The translations under genes were made by a program, and so were the position numbers. From positions 2,336,075 to 2,400,074 of the forward strand of contig NC_020302.1 in NCBI RefSeq assembly GCF_000341345.1: a stretch of 64,000 bases of DNA. Reading direction: 5' to 3'. Origin of the DNA: Corynebacterium halotolerans YIM 70093 = DSM 44683. Its GTDB lineage: Bacteria; Actinomycetota; Actinomycetes; Mycobacteriales; Mycobacteriaceae. Below, one piece after another: positions 42,074 to 50,641 of this stretch. Below the pieces are notes generated by a model. That model saw only the letters and a program-made list of their open reading frames with translations. It did no database searches and had not been told where the DNA came from. Position 1 is the stretch's first letter, and every line of letters begins with the position of its first letter.

Positions 42074-43125
42074 CGTCGACCTCCGCTCCGTCGGGTCTGG
42101 AGAACGAGCAACCACATGAGATAGATACCTCCGATGACGACGGTGACGGTGCCCACGGGGACCCCGCCGGGCAGCAGGTGCCGGGCGACCAGGTCGGCGA
42201 GCAGCAGCAGGAGCGCACCGGTCAGGGCGCTGCCGATCAGCGGCAGCCCCTCGCTGCGCTGCAGCCGCCGGGCGATCTGCGGGGCCGACAGGGCGATGAA
42301 CGCGATGGGTCCGGCGAAGGCGGTGACCGCGGCGACCGGGGCGACGGCGATGACGATGATCAGCAGGCGGACGGGCTCGACGCGCACGCCGTGGGCGATG
42401 GCGGCGTCGTCGCCGAGTTCGAGCTGACGCAGCGGGCGGGCGATCAGACCGGTGCCGAGCAGGCCCGGCACGATGACGGCCGCGGCGATCGCCACGGACC
42501 CGAGGGTGATGCCCGACAGGGTGCCGGCGCCCCACATCGCGGCGTTCATCGCCTCCCCGGCGTCCACCCGCAGCAGGAGCCAGACATTGACGGAGCTGAG
42601 CGCCGCGGTGGTGCCGATGCCCGCGATGATCAACCGGTACCCCTCCACCCCGCGGTTGAAGGCGAAGAGGTAGACCAGCAGGGCGGTGGCCACCCCGCCC
42701 AGCAGCGCGCCGACGGCCGTCCCACCCGCGCCCGCCCCGATCACCGTCATGGCGATCAGCGCCCCGGTGTACGCCCCCGTGGAGAAGCCCACGACGTCCG
42801 GGGAGCCGAGCGCATTGTCGGTCAACGTCTGGAACAACGCGCCGGAGATTCCCAGGGCGGCCCCGAAGAGGCAGGCCGCGGCGACCCGTGGGGCGCGCCA
42901 CTCGTTGACCACCACGGCGGCGAAGCCGGTGTCCCGTCCGAGCAGGGAGCGGATCACGTCCTGCGGGGCGACGTAGAATTCTCCGATCCCGAGCGCGGCG
43001 ATCACCAGGCAGACGACCGCGACGGCCAGCACCGCAGTGACGACGCGGCTGCGGGTCACCGCGCGCGGGAACCGGTGCCGGGGCGGGCGGGCCGGGGATC
43101 CGGGTTTCGTGGTGTTCCCCCTCAC
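42070..43125 (-). CDS. Iron-siderophore ABC transporter permease (FecCD family), second
   Basis: 351 residues, about ten helices. LGSPDVVGFSTGAYTGALIA is the FecCD landmark (LxxPxxLGxxxGA), and the C-terminal GSALTGALLLLLADLVARHL with PVGTVTVVIGGIYLMWLL completes the family pattern. GTG start overlaps the first permease by four bases. Confidence 0.92.
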   Translation of the reverse strand: MRGNTTKPGSPARPPRHRFPRAVTRSRVVTAVLAVAVVCLVIAALGIGEFYVAPQDVIRSLLGRDTGFAAVVVNEWRAPRVAAACLFGAALGISGALFQTLTDNALGSPDVVGFSTGAYTGALIAMTVIGAGAGGTAVGALLGGVATALLVYLFAFNRGVEGYRLIIAGIGTTAALSSVNVWLLLRVDAGEAMNAAMWGAGTLSGITLGSVAIAAAVIVPGLLGTGLIARPLRQLELGDDAAIAHGVRVEPVRLLIIVIAVAPVAAVTAFAGPIAFIALSAPQIARRLQRSEGLPLIGSALTGALLLLLADLVARHLLPGGVPVGTVTVVIGGIYLMWLLVLQTRRSGGRR

Positions 43126-44186
43126 AGCTTCGCCAGCTCCCGTCGGCGTGACAGCCAGATGAGCACCGGGGCGCCGACCACCCCCATGACGATGCCGACG
43201 GGCACCTCCCCGTTGGGCAGGATCAGGCGGCCGATGATGTCGGCGGCCAGTACGACGCTCGGTCCGATGAGCAGCGACAACGCCAGCACGCGCAGCAGCT
43301 CCGGGCCCACCAGCGCGCGGACGACCAGCGGCACGAGCAGGCCGACGAAGCCGACGGGCCCGGCCACGGCGGTACCGGAACCGGCGAGCACCGTGATGCC
43401 GGCGAGGGTGACGGCGCGGATGAGCACCGTGTTGACGCCGAGTGCCCGGGCGGACTCCTCGCCGAGGGAGAGCACGTTGAGCGCCCGTGCCATCCCGAGT
43501 GCGACGACCGCCGCGAGCGCGGCCGGCGGCAGGGCCGGGAGGAGGTCGCCCCAGGCCCGGCCCTCAAGCGATCCGGCGGTCCAGGCGGTCATGACGGTGA
43601 ACGACGCCGGATCGCTGAGCACCAGGGCCTGGGTGATGCCGGAGAGCACCGCGCCGAGTGCCACACCGGTGAGCACCAGCCGGGCGGGGGCCGCGTTCCC
43701 ACCGGTGACGCCGCCGATGACGAAGACGAGCAGCGCCGCGGCGAAGGCCCCGAGGAACGCGAACGGCAGGAGCGCGCCGGTGGCGGTGATTCCGAGGAAA
43801 CCCGCCCCCAGGGCGATGGCGAACGCCGCCCCGGCGTTGACGCCCAGCAGCCCCGGTTCGGCCAGGGCGTTGCGGGTCAGGGCCTGCATCAGGGCGCCGG
43901 CGACGGCGAAGGAGGCGCCGGCGAAGACCGCCGCCGCCGTCCGCGGGAGGCGCAGGGTGGCGACGACCGAGTTGGCGTCGGTCACGGTGCCGCTCAGTGC
44001 CAGCCACACCTCCCGCGGCGGCAGGTCACGGGAGCCGAGCAGCAGACTCAGCGCGGCGAGGACCACCAGCAGCACGACGGCCCCCAGGGCGGCGAGCAGC
44101 AGACGCGCGCCGGTGGACCGCCCCGCCGCGGAGGGTGGGACAGTCGGGGGCGTGCCGTGGGTCGACGCCACAGAGCTGGCAGACAT
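43122..44186 (-). CDS. Iron-siderophore ABC transporter permease (FecCD family), first
   Basis: 354 residues from ATG at 44186 with AAGGATGAG upstream; the frame extends further but without a ribosome site. LAEPGLLGVNAGAAFAIALG and the C-terminal LPNGEVPVGIVMGVVGAPVL are FecCD landmarks. First gene of a five-gene operon in which every junction is a 4-bp GTGA overlap. Divergent from the binding-protein gene, with the DtxR-like box between them. Confidence 0.92.
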   Translation of the reverse strand: MSASSVASTHGTPPTVPPSAAGRSTGARLLLAALGAVVLLVVLAALSLLLGSRDLPPREVWLALSGTVTDANSVVATLRLPRTAAAVFAGASFAVAGALMQALTRNALAEPGLLGVNAGAAFAIALGAGFLGITATGALLPFAFLGAFAAALLVFVIGGVTGGNAAPARLVLTGVALGAVLSGITQALVLSDPASFTVMTAWTAGSLEGRAWGDLLPALPPAALAAVVALGMARALNVLSLGEESARALGVNTVLIRAVTLAGITVLAGSGTAVAGPVGFVGLLVPLVVRALVGPELLRVLALSLLIGPSVVLAADIIGRLILPNGEVPVGIVMGVVGAPVLIWLSRRRELAKL

Positions 44187-44268
44187 CTCATCCTTGAGGT
44201 CGGTCGGGCCGGAGGCGGGAGGGCACGGGAGGGGGCCGGCGGCCCGCACAGCCTTTTTCTCAAATAAC

Positions 44269-44287
44269 TTAGGTTACCCTATATGAT
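44269..44287. promoter_or_regulatory. DtxR-type iron box in the divergent siderophore promoter
   Basis: TTAGGTTACCCTATATGAT matches 13 of 19 positions of the DtxR consensus TTAGGTTAGCCTAACCTAA, with a perfect left half (TTAGGTTA). It lies in the 164-bp gap between the permease and binding-protein genes. Iron-dependent repression of both directions is expected. Confidence 0.7.
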
Positions 44288-44350
44288 GACTGGCAACACT
44301 TGATAATTCGCCCAGCAGTGGGGCGAGTCCCTACCGAAAGGTCACGGACC

Positions 44351-45364
44351 GTGAAAACTCCCAGCATCATGCGAACCCTCCGGAAGATGGCCGTCGGCAC
44401 CGGTGCGGTCGGGGCGGCGGCGCTGCTGCTCACCGGTTGCACCTCGAGCGTCGACACCACCTCCACCGGGGAGCAGGCCGCCGGCGCCACCGTGAGCACC
44501 AAGTTCGGCGACGTCACCGTGCCGGAGGACGCCGAGCGCGTCGTCGCGCTGGGCTGGGGCGACGCCGAGACGGCGCTGGCGCTCGGCGTCCAGCCGGTCG
44601 GGGCGTCGGACTGGCTGGACTTCGGCGGTAACGGGGTCGGCCCCTGGGCCGAGGGCCTCTACGACCGGCCCCCGGAGATCATCGGGACGCTGGAGCCGGA
44701 CTACGAGCGGATCGCCGCCCTGCAGCCGGACCTCATCCTCGACGTCAAGAGCTCGGGGGACCAGGAGCGCTACGAGCGCCTCTCCCAGATCGCCCCCACC
44801 GTCGGGGTGCCCGAGGGCGGGGACTCCTACCTGACGCCCCTCGACGCACAGGTGGAGATGATCGCCACGGCACTCGGCAAGGAGGACGAGGGCGAGCAGC
44901 TGCTCGACGACCTCGATGCGCAGTTCGAGCAGGCCCGCAACGCGCACCCCGAGTTCGAGGGCAGCTCCGTGGCGGTCGCCTCCTTCACCTCCGAGGGCTG
45001 GGGCGCCTATGTCGAGGGCTCCGAGCGGGTGCAGTTCATGCAGCAGCTCGGCTTCGAGCAGTCCGAGGATGTCGCGGCCCTGACCGCGCAGGGCTTCACC
45101 GCCCCGGTCTCCCAGGAGCAGCTCGACGTCCTGGACGCCGACCTGCTGGTGGTCTTCCCGATCTACCTGCCCGCCTCCGAGGTCACCGAACAGGCCGAAT
45201 TCCAGCGCCTCCCGGCCGTCGAGGGCGGCCACGCCATCGTCTTCGACGAGGGGGATCCGGAGGAGCAGGCCATCAGCCAGGCCTACTCGCTGAACTCCGT
45301 GCTCTCCATCCCGTACGCCCTGGAGAAGATGGTCCCGCTGGCCGCGGAGAAGGTGCGGCAGTAA
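44351..45364 (+). CDS. Iron-siderophore substrate-binding lipoprotein
   Basis: 337 residues from GTG at 44351 with GAAAGG upstream. The leader ends in the lipobox LTGC. The mature protein is a FepB/FecB-type class III binding protein: VVALGWGDAETALALGVQPVG and PDYERIAALQPDLILDVKS are typical blocks. It captures the ferric siderophore for the divergent FecCD/FecE importer. Confidence 0.92.
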   Translation: MKTPSIMRTLRKMAVGTGAVGAAALLLTGCTSSVDTTSTGEQAAGATVSTKFGDVTVPEDAERVVALGWGDAETALALGVQPVGASDWLDFGGNGVGPWAEGLYDRPPEIIGTLEPDYERIAALQPDLILDVKSSGDQERYERLSQIAPTVGVPEGGDSYLTPLDAQVEMIATALGKEDEGEQLLDDLDAQFEQARNAHPEFEGSSVAVASFTSEGWGAYVEGSERVQFMQQLGFEQSEDVAALTAQGFTAPVSQEQLDVLDADLLVVFPIYLPASEVTEQAEFQRLPAVEGGHAIVFDEGDPEEQAISQAYSLNSVLSIPYALEKMVPLAAEKVRQ

Positions 45365-45421
45365 CGGCACCGCGGCCTCGGCCGGGCTGTCCGGCCGCCC
45401 GTGCACCCGTTCCCCCGCTGC

Positions 45422-45427
45422 TACGAT
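45422..45427 (+). promoter_or_regulatory. -10 hexamer of a probable leaderless kinase transcript
   Basis: TACGAT ends seven bases before the GTG at 45435. No ribosome site precedes the start. No good -35 is visible at the usual distance. Confidence 0.4.
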
Positions 45428-45434
45428 CCACAGG

Positions 45435-46883
45435 GTGACCACGCCCGCGATTCTCGCCCTCGACCTGGGGACCTCCGGGGCGAAGGCCGCCCTGATCGAC
45501 GTCCGCACGGGTCGCCCCACCGCCAGCGCCTTCCGTCCCTACCCCACCCGGAACCTGCCCGGCGGTGGGGTGGAGCAGGATCCCGCGGACTGGTTGCACG
45601 CGGCCCGCGCGGCGATCACCGGATGCCTGGGGGACGGCGTGCGCCCCGCGGCGCTGTCGCTGACCGGCCAGATGCAGGATCTGATCTGTCTGGACGCCTC
45701 CGGCCGGCCGCTGGGTCCCGCGGTGCTCTACAGCGACACCCGCGCGAGCCGGCAGGCCACGGAGATTGCGCAGGTGGTACCCGACTGGGAGGAGATCACC
45801 GGCAACGAACACAACGCCACGAGCAACGCGGCCATGTTCCGCCGGCTGGCCCAGCTGAACGACCCGCGTGCCGAGGCCGCGACCCTGCTGTTCTCCCCCG
45901 CCGGGTACCTGATCCACCGGCTCGGCCTCGGCACGGTCGTCGACGAGACCACCGCCGGCACCACCGGACTATTCGACATCCGCATCCGCGGGTTCTCCGG
46001 ACAGGTCGCCGCCGCCGCAGGGATCGACGCCGCCGTGCTGCCGCAGGTGCGCAGCGGCCACGTCGGCGACACGGGCGACGGCGCCTTCGAGCTGCTCGGC
46101 CTCCCGGCCGGGGTACCGGTGGTCCTGGCCCCGGGGGACGCGACCGCCACCACCGCCGGAATCGTGGGCGTGGCTCCGGGCGACGACTACCTCTACCTGG
46201 GCTCCAGTGGCTGGCACGCGGAAGTCCGGGAGGAGATCACGATGGGTGGCCCCGGCGCGGTCCACCAGCTCGCGCTGCCCGATGGCGGGATCCTGCGGAT
46301 TGCCGCGGTGCTCAGTGCCGGAGCCACGGCACAGTGGGCACGGTCGACGTTCCTGGGTGGGTTACCACCGGAGGACGCCGACCGCATGCTCGTCGAACGT
46401 GGGATCCGTGGCTTCCACGGCCTGCTCAGCCTGCCGTCCATCCACGGCGAGCGCTTCCCCGTCCGCGATGACGCGCTCGGGGCGGCGGTGACCGGGATGC
46501 GCGCCGGCACCCGACCGATCGACATCTACGCCGCCGTGCTGGAGGGCGTGGCCCTCGGGCTGAGTCACAGCCTGCCGGAGGACGGCGACCGGCCCCTGCC
46601 CGTGGTCGGCGGTGGCACGAACTCGCGGCCGTGGATGGAGATCGTCGCCGACGTCACGGGACGCGAGGTCCGCGTGATCAGTGGCGTCGACGCCGCGCTC
46701 AATGGTTGCGCCCTCGCCGCGACCGACGCGCTGGGCCTCACAGACACGGGTGTCGCCCCGCTCGTGCAGGGCAACGCCGCCGGGGAGGCCGTCCTGCCGG
46801 ACCCGGCCGCGCACGCCTCCTGGTGCCAGGTGCGGGCCCGGCACCGCGCGCTGTACGCGGCGCTCGGGCCGAGGCGTCGATAA
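45435..46883 (+). CDS. FGGY-family carbohydrate kinase (xylulokinase-like)
   Basis: 482 residues. The first ATP-binding strand is ILALDLGTSGAKAALID at residues 6-22, and the second FGGY signature region is VVGGGTNSRPWMEIVADVTG near 395. SLTGQMQDLICLDASG and SDTRASRQ are xylulokinase-type blocks. It should phosphorylate a ketose or polyol. No sugar isomerase or transporter is adjacent, so substrate is open. Confidence 0.85.
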   Translation: MTTPAILALDLGTSGAKAALIDVRTGRPTASAFRPYPTRNLPGGGVEQDPADWLHAARAAITGCLGDGVRPAALSLTGQMQDLICLDASGRPLGPAVLYSDTRASRQATEIAQVVPDWEEITGNEHNATSNAAMFRRLAQLNDPRAEAATLLFSPAGYLIHRLGLGTVVDETTAGTTGLFDIRIRGFSGQVAAAAGIDAAVLPQVRSGHVGDTGDGAFELLGLPAGVPVVLAPGDATATTAGIVGVAPGDDYLYLGSSGWHAEVREEITMGGPGAVHQLALPDGGILRIAAVLSAGATAQWARSTFLGGLPPEDADRMLVERGIRGFHGLLSLPSIHGERFPVRDDALGAAVTGMRAGTRPIDIYAAVLEGVALGLSHSLPEDGDRPLPVVGGGTNSRPWMEIVADVTGREVRVISGVDAALNGCALAATDALGLTDTGVAPLVQGNAAGEAVLPDPAAHASWCQVRARHRALYAALGPRRR

Positions 46884-47194
46884 GCACCTCCTCGGCCCCT
46901 CGGGGGCTCCCCCATTTGGTAGGGGGATTCCGGGTCCACGCCCCGTGCCGTAGACGTGTTACAGAAATGTTATGCACCCCTGTTGGCCAGCACTTACCCT
47001 CTGATTCCCGTGTCGTGAATCACACAATCGATCTGACTTTGACCCCGCGCATAGGTAATCTTTTCAGCCATCATCAAAACCCCCGGGGTCGGCCGCCTGC
47101 GTGCCCCGACCCCTGCTCGCCGGCGAAAGGACCAGATCAGGACCCTGGAAGACCACCAGAACGACTGAGGATCACCTTGAGAGGTTGAGAGCAC
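46884..47194 (+). promoter_or_regulatory. Long upstream region of the ProP-like gene
   Basis: 311 bases without a gene. Hints of a promoter occur near 46960-47060, including TTGACC at about 47038 in an A+T richer stretch. A hairpin GGGGTCGG/CCGACCCC (47085-47092 with 47106-47113) would lie in the mRNA leader, about 80 bases before the start. No known riboswitch pattern was recognised. Confidence 0.4.
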
Positions 47195-48718
47195 GTGCGA
47201 GAAGAGCACACGCAGAAGAACACAATTGAATATCCCCCCGAGACCACCCCGCGACTGACCTACGACGACATCAACATCGTCCCGCCGAAGAAACTCAAGC
47301 CCGCCATCACCGGCACCGTCGTGGGCAATTTCATGGAGTGGTACGACTTCGGCATCTACGGGTACCTGACCGTCACGATGACCGCCGTCTTCACCCAGGG
47401 CCTGCCCGAGCAGTGGCGGCTGCTCGCGATGCTGCTCGGCTTCGCCGTCAGCTACCTGGTCCGCCCGCTCGGCGGCATCGTCTTAGGACCGCTCGGCGAC
47501 CGCATCGGCCGGCAGAAGGTCCTCTACGGCACCATGGCGATGATGGCCGTCGCCACCGCCCTGATCGGCCTGCTCCCCACGGCCGCCGCGATCGGCGGGT
47601 GGGCGCTGGTGCTGCTCTACCTCCTCAAGCTCGTCCAGGGCTTCTCCACCGGCGGCGAATACGCCGGTGCCGCCACCTACGTGGCGGAATTCGCCCCGGA
47701 CAAACGCCGCAGCTACTTCACCTCCTTCCTCGACATGGGGTCCCTGCTGGGCTTCGCCGCCGGTGCGGCGGTGGTCGCCCTGACCAACTGGATCACCACC
47801 TCGCTCGCCGGCCCAGGCGCAATGGAGGACTTCGGCTGGCGTATCCCCTTCCTCACCGCCATCCCGCTGGGCATCATCGCCGTGTGGGTGCGTACCCGCC
47901 TCCCGGAGACCCCCGCCTTCGAGAACACCCGGGAGGACGAGGACGTCGTCGAGCCCGTCGAGGAGGACCAGGATGACCCCTACGCCCGGCTCAACCTGTC
48001 CGGCGTGATCCGCCACCACTGGCGCGCCCTGCTCACCGGCATGGCCCTGGTCGCCGCCACCAACACCGTCGGCTACGCCCTGACCGCCTACATGCCCGTC
48101 TATCTGGAGGAGCAGGTCGGCCTGGGGTCGATCTCCGCCGCCGCGGTCACCGTGCCGGTGTTCGCCGCCACAGCGCTGTTCCTGCCCGTGGTCGGCAAGG
48201 CGACCGACCGTTTCGGACACAAGCCGGTCTACCTCGCGGCGGTGATCAGCGCGCTGGTCCTGCTGGTCCCGGCCTTCATCATCATGAACCGCGGCACAGT
48301 GGCCAGCGTGACCGTCGCCCTGCTGATTCTGGGCTTCATCTACGCCCTGTACATTGCGCACTCCGCCGCGGCGCTTCCGGCGCTGTTCCCCACCGCCTCC
48401 CGGTTCAGCGGCATGGGCCTGTGCTACAACGTGGCCGTGTCCCTCTTCGGCGGCACCACCCCGCTGTTCACCCAGTACCTGCTGCAGAAGACGGGCCTCG
48501 ATATCGTCCCGGCCTTCTACATCATGTTCTTCTCCCTGCTGGCCGGCGTCGCCCTGTTCTTCCTGCCGGAGTTCTCCCAGAAGCCCCTGACGGGCTCCTT
48601 CCCCACCGTGGAGACCCCGGGCGAGGCCCGCGAGGTCGTCGCCCACCAGGACACCGACCCCAACATCGACGTCTCCCACATGCCCTTCCCGGAGGTCCGG
48701 GAACCGGTCAACGCCTGA
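47195..48718 (+). CDS. proP: MFS metabolite:proton symporter, ProP type
   Basis: 507 residues, twelve helices. GNFMEWYDFGIYGYL near residue 45 and RPLGGIVLGPLGDRIGRQ near 90 are hallmarks of the metabolite:H+ symporter branch; FSTGGEYAGAATYVAEFAP follows. In Corynebacterium, ProP of this type takes up proline and ectoine, but citrate-type relatives look alike, so substrate is tentative. A 40-residue hydrophilic N-terminus and 35-residue tail are cytosolic. GTG start with GAGAGG upstream. Confidence 0.82.
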   Translation: MREEHTQKNTIEYPPETTPRLTYDDINIVPPKKLKPAITGTVVGNFMEWYDFGIYGYLTVTMTAVFTQGLPEQWRLLAMLLGFAVSYLVRPLGGIVLGPLGDRIGRQKVLYGTMAMMAVATALIGLLPTAAAIGGWALVLLYLLKLVQGFSTGGEYAGAATYVAEFAPDKRRSYFTSFLDMGSLLGFAAGAAVVALTNWITTSLAGPGAMEDFGWRIPFLTAIPLGIIAVWVRTRLPETPAFENTREDEDVVEPVEEDQDDPYARLNLSGVIRHHWRALLTGMALVAATNTVGYALTAYMPVYLEEQVGLGSISAAAVTVPVFAATALFLPVVGKATDRFGHKPVYLAAVISALVLLVPAFIIMNRGTVASVTVALLILGFIYALYIAHSAAALPALFPTASRFSGMGLCYNVAVSLFGGTTPLFTQYLLQKTGLDIVPAFYIMFFSLLAGVALFFLPEFSQKPLTGSFPTVETPGEAREVVAHQDTDPNIDVSHMPFPEVREPVNA

Positions 48719-48732
48719 GACGCGCGCAGAAG

Positions 48733-48773
48733 ACAGGCCCCGGAACTGGATGTGCACCGGTTCCGGGGCCTGT
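48733..48773. terminator. Bidirectional terminator between proP and the methyltransferase
   Basis: ACAGGCCCCGGAAC (48733-48746) pairs with GTTCCGGGGCCTGT (48760-48773), 14 bp with a 13-base loop. It lies 14 bp after the ProP-like gene and serves the convergent methyltransferase transcript as well. Confidence 0.65.
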
Positions 48774-48821
48774 TGCGTGACGACGCCGTGGTGCCGCGCT
48801 GCCGTGCACGCCGCTCAGGTA

Positions 48822-49847
48822 TCAGACCCCCGGGGACGTGAAGAGATATTCCTTGACCTGGTTCCTGGTGGTCTTCTCCCGCGTCGAGAAGCTGTAGCGG
48901 TGGTTGACCTCGGCCACCCGGACCGTCCTGCCGACCTGAATGAACAGCTCGACGAGCTCCTCCTTCGTCGGCAGGGAGTTGGAACTGTAGGACAGGATCA
49001 CGTCATTGCCCGGGTGGGCGGAGAGAATCTCCCGCAGGGCCTCCAGTGTTCCGTTCTGGGTGCTGAACGGCGTGGGGAAGTTCGCGAATTTCCTGGTCTT
49101 GGTGTGCGGCTGCATCTCGACGTCCCGCCACTCGCGGGACAGTCCCTCGACGAAGTGGTAGCGGCGCACGTACTGGTTGTCGGAGACCGGCGAGTAATAC
49201 GGCGGATCCAGGTAGAGGATCGCGTTCTCGGGCACCTCGAGCTCCCGGAAGTCCAGGTTCGTGGAGTAGGAGCGCCGGCCGTTGTCGAAGACCGCGGCGT
49301 TGACCTTGGCCACCTGGATGCGGAAGTGCTCCTCGATGCTCAGGCGCAGGTCCCTCCGCCCGTCGTCGTAGCGCAGCCCGGTGTAGGTGAAGATACCGCG
49401 GGGACGCTTCTTGAGGCAGGCGCGCACCAGCCCGGACACGGCGATCGCCGCCTCGTACTCGCTGAGCCCGAGTTCCCGGATGCCGGTGCGGATCCGGTCG
49501 ATGGCCCGGGTGTCGGTCCGGTGGTAGAAGATGTCCGTGTAGGTCCGTTCGACGAAGCCGTCACCGGGATCCGGGTGGGCGACCAGGCGCTCGACCAGTT
49601 CGTCGCTGAGCCGCTCGCTGCTGTTCTCCACCATGGCCTTCGTGTAGGTGGCGCAGAACCGCAGGTAGTCGTTGGTGTGGACGGCGTAGCCGTGCCGCTT
49701 CGCGGCGTGGGCGACCACCCCGGAGCCCGAGAAGACGTCGACGAAGACGTCCTTGCCAAACTCCGCGGCGGTCTCCATGATCCGGGCCGTCAGTTTCTCC
49801 TTGGAGCCCATGTAGCGGGTCTCCGGGTACACGGGGGTCGTCGTCAT
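48822..49847 (-). CDS. D12-class DNA adenine methyltransferase
   Basis: 341 residues. RYMGSKEKL at 11-19 replaces the KWAGGK lead motif, the SAM-binding motif I is FSGSGVVAHA at 39-48, and the catalytic motif IV is DPPY at 214-217. This is the alpha-type N6-adenine class. ATG overlaps the stop of the upstream methyltransferase (ATGA), so the pair is co-translated. No restriction endonuclease is next to it. The short C-terminal part likely holds a target recognition element. Confidence 0.87.
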   Translation of the reverse strand: MTTTPVYPETRYMGSKEKLTARIMETAAEFGKDVFVDVFSGSGVVAHAAKRHGYAVHTNDYLRFCATYTKAMVENSSERLSDELVERLVAHPDPGDGFVERTYTDIFYHRTDTRAIDRIRTGIRELGLSEYEAAIAVSGLVRACLKKRPRGIFTYTGLRYDDGRRDLRLSIEEHFRIQVAKVNAAVFDNGRRSYSTNLDFRELEVPENAILYLDPPYYSPVSDNQYVRRYHFVEGLSREWRDVEMQPHTKTRKFANFPTPFSTQNGTLEALREILSAHPGNDVILSYSSNSLPTKEELVELFIQVGRTVRVAEVNHRYSFSTREKTTRNQVKEYLFTSPGV

Positions 49848-50641
49848 GCCGCCTGCCCCACCATGATCAGCTCGCTTCCGCCCCGTTTCTCCGGGTCCTT
49901 GTTGATTGCCCGGCGCACCGCCACCTCGTGGATGCGGAAACCCTCGTAGAGGGAACGGATCAGCTCGGTGTCGCTGTTGGTGATCACCACGAACACGCCC
50001 CGTTCGCTCAGCTCCCGGGCCAGCTCGGCGACCTCCGACTGGTCGTCGGCGAAGAACTTCGCCGGGGTGTACCGGGTAAAGTCGGAGTAGCGGGAGATCG
50101 GGTCGTAGGGCGGGTCCAGGAACACCTGGTCCCCCGGCCGCACGACCTTCCGGAGGAAATCGCGGTAGTCACCGTCGTGGATCTCAACCCGCTGGAGAAA
50201 GGCGGACAACTCCCGCAGGTACTCCAGACCCGGCAACGACGGGCGCCGGTAGTTGCCGAAGGGGACGTTGAACCGGTTCTGCCTGTTCACCCGGTACAGA
50301 CCGTTGAAGCAGGTCTTGTTGAGGAAGATCATCCGCCCGGCCAGCGCCACGGGATCCAGGGTCTCCGGGTCCACCGCGCGGAGCTCGAGGAAGTACTCCT
50401 TTTCGTTGCGGTGGGACTGGACGGCCTCGAACACCGCGTCCGGTTCCTCCCGGATCGCCCGGTACGTGGCCATCAGCTCCCGGTTGCTGTCATTGACCAC
50501 GGCCGCTTCCGGCATGAGGTCGAAGAGCAGGGCCCCGCCACCGAGAAACGGTTCGATGTACCGTTTTTCAGGATTGAAGAAAGGGCGCAGGTGAGGAAGA
50601 AGCTGCGTTTTCCCACCCGCCCATTTCAGTACGGGCTTCAC
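49844..50641 (-). CDS. Dam-like D12-class DNA adenine methyltransferase
   Basis: 265 residues. KWAGGK at 6-11, FLGGG at 32-36, the Dam-type NGLYRVN at 113-119 and DPPY at 176-179 are all present. It resembles Dam/DpnM more closely than its downstream partner does. The GTG start follows the lepA TAG with no base between. Its ribosome site (AAGGA) lies inside the last lepA codons. N6-methylation of a short sequence is expected; the target is unknown. Confidence 0.9.
   Translation of the reverse strand: MKPVLKWAGGKTQLLPHLRPFFNPEKRYIEPFLGGGALLFDLMPEAAVVNDSNRELMATYRAIREEPDAVFEAVQSHRNEKEYFLELRAVDPETLDPVALAGRMIFLNKTCFNGLYRVNRQNRFNVPFGNYRRPSLPGLEYLRELSAFLQRVEIHDGDYRDFLRKVVRPGDQVFLDPPYDPISRYSDFTRYTPAKFFADDQSEVAELARELSERGVFVVITNSDTELIRSLYEGFRIHEVAVRRAINKDPEKRGGSELIMVGQAA

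Noticed and set aside
47085-47113. Riboswitch upstream of the ProP-like gene (for example a c-di-AMP type)
   Set aside because: Only one simple hairpin is visible. The conserved core of known osmolyte-linked riboswitches was not found.
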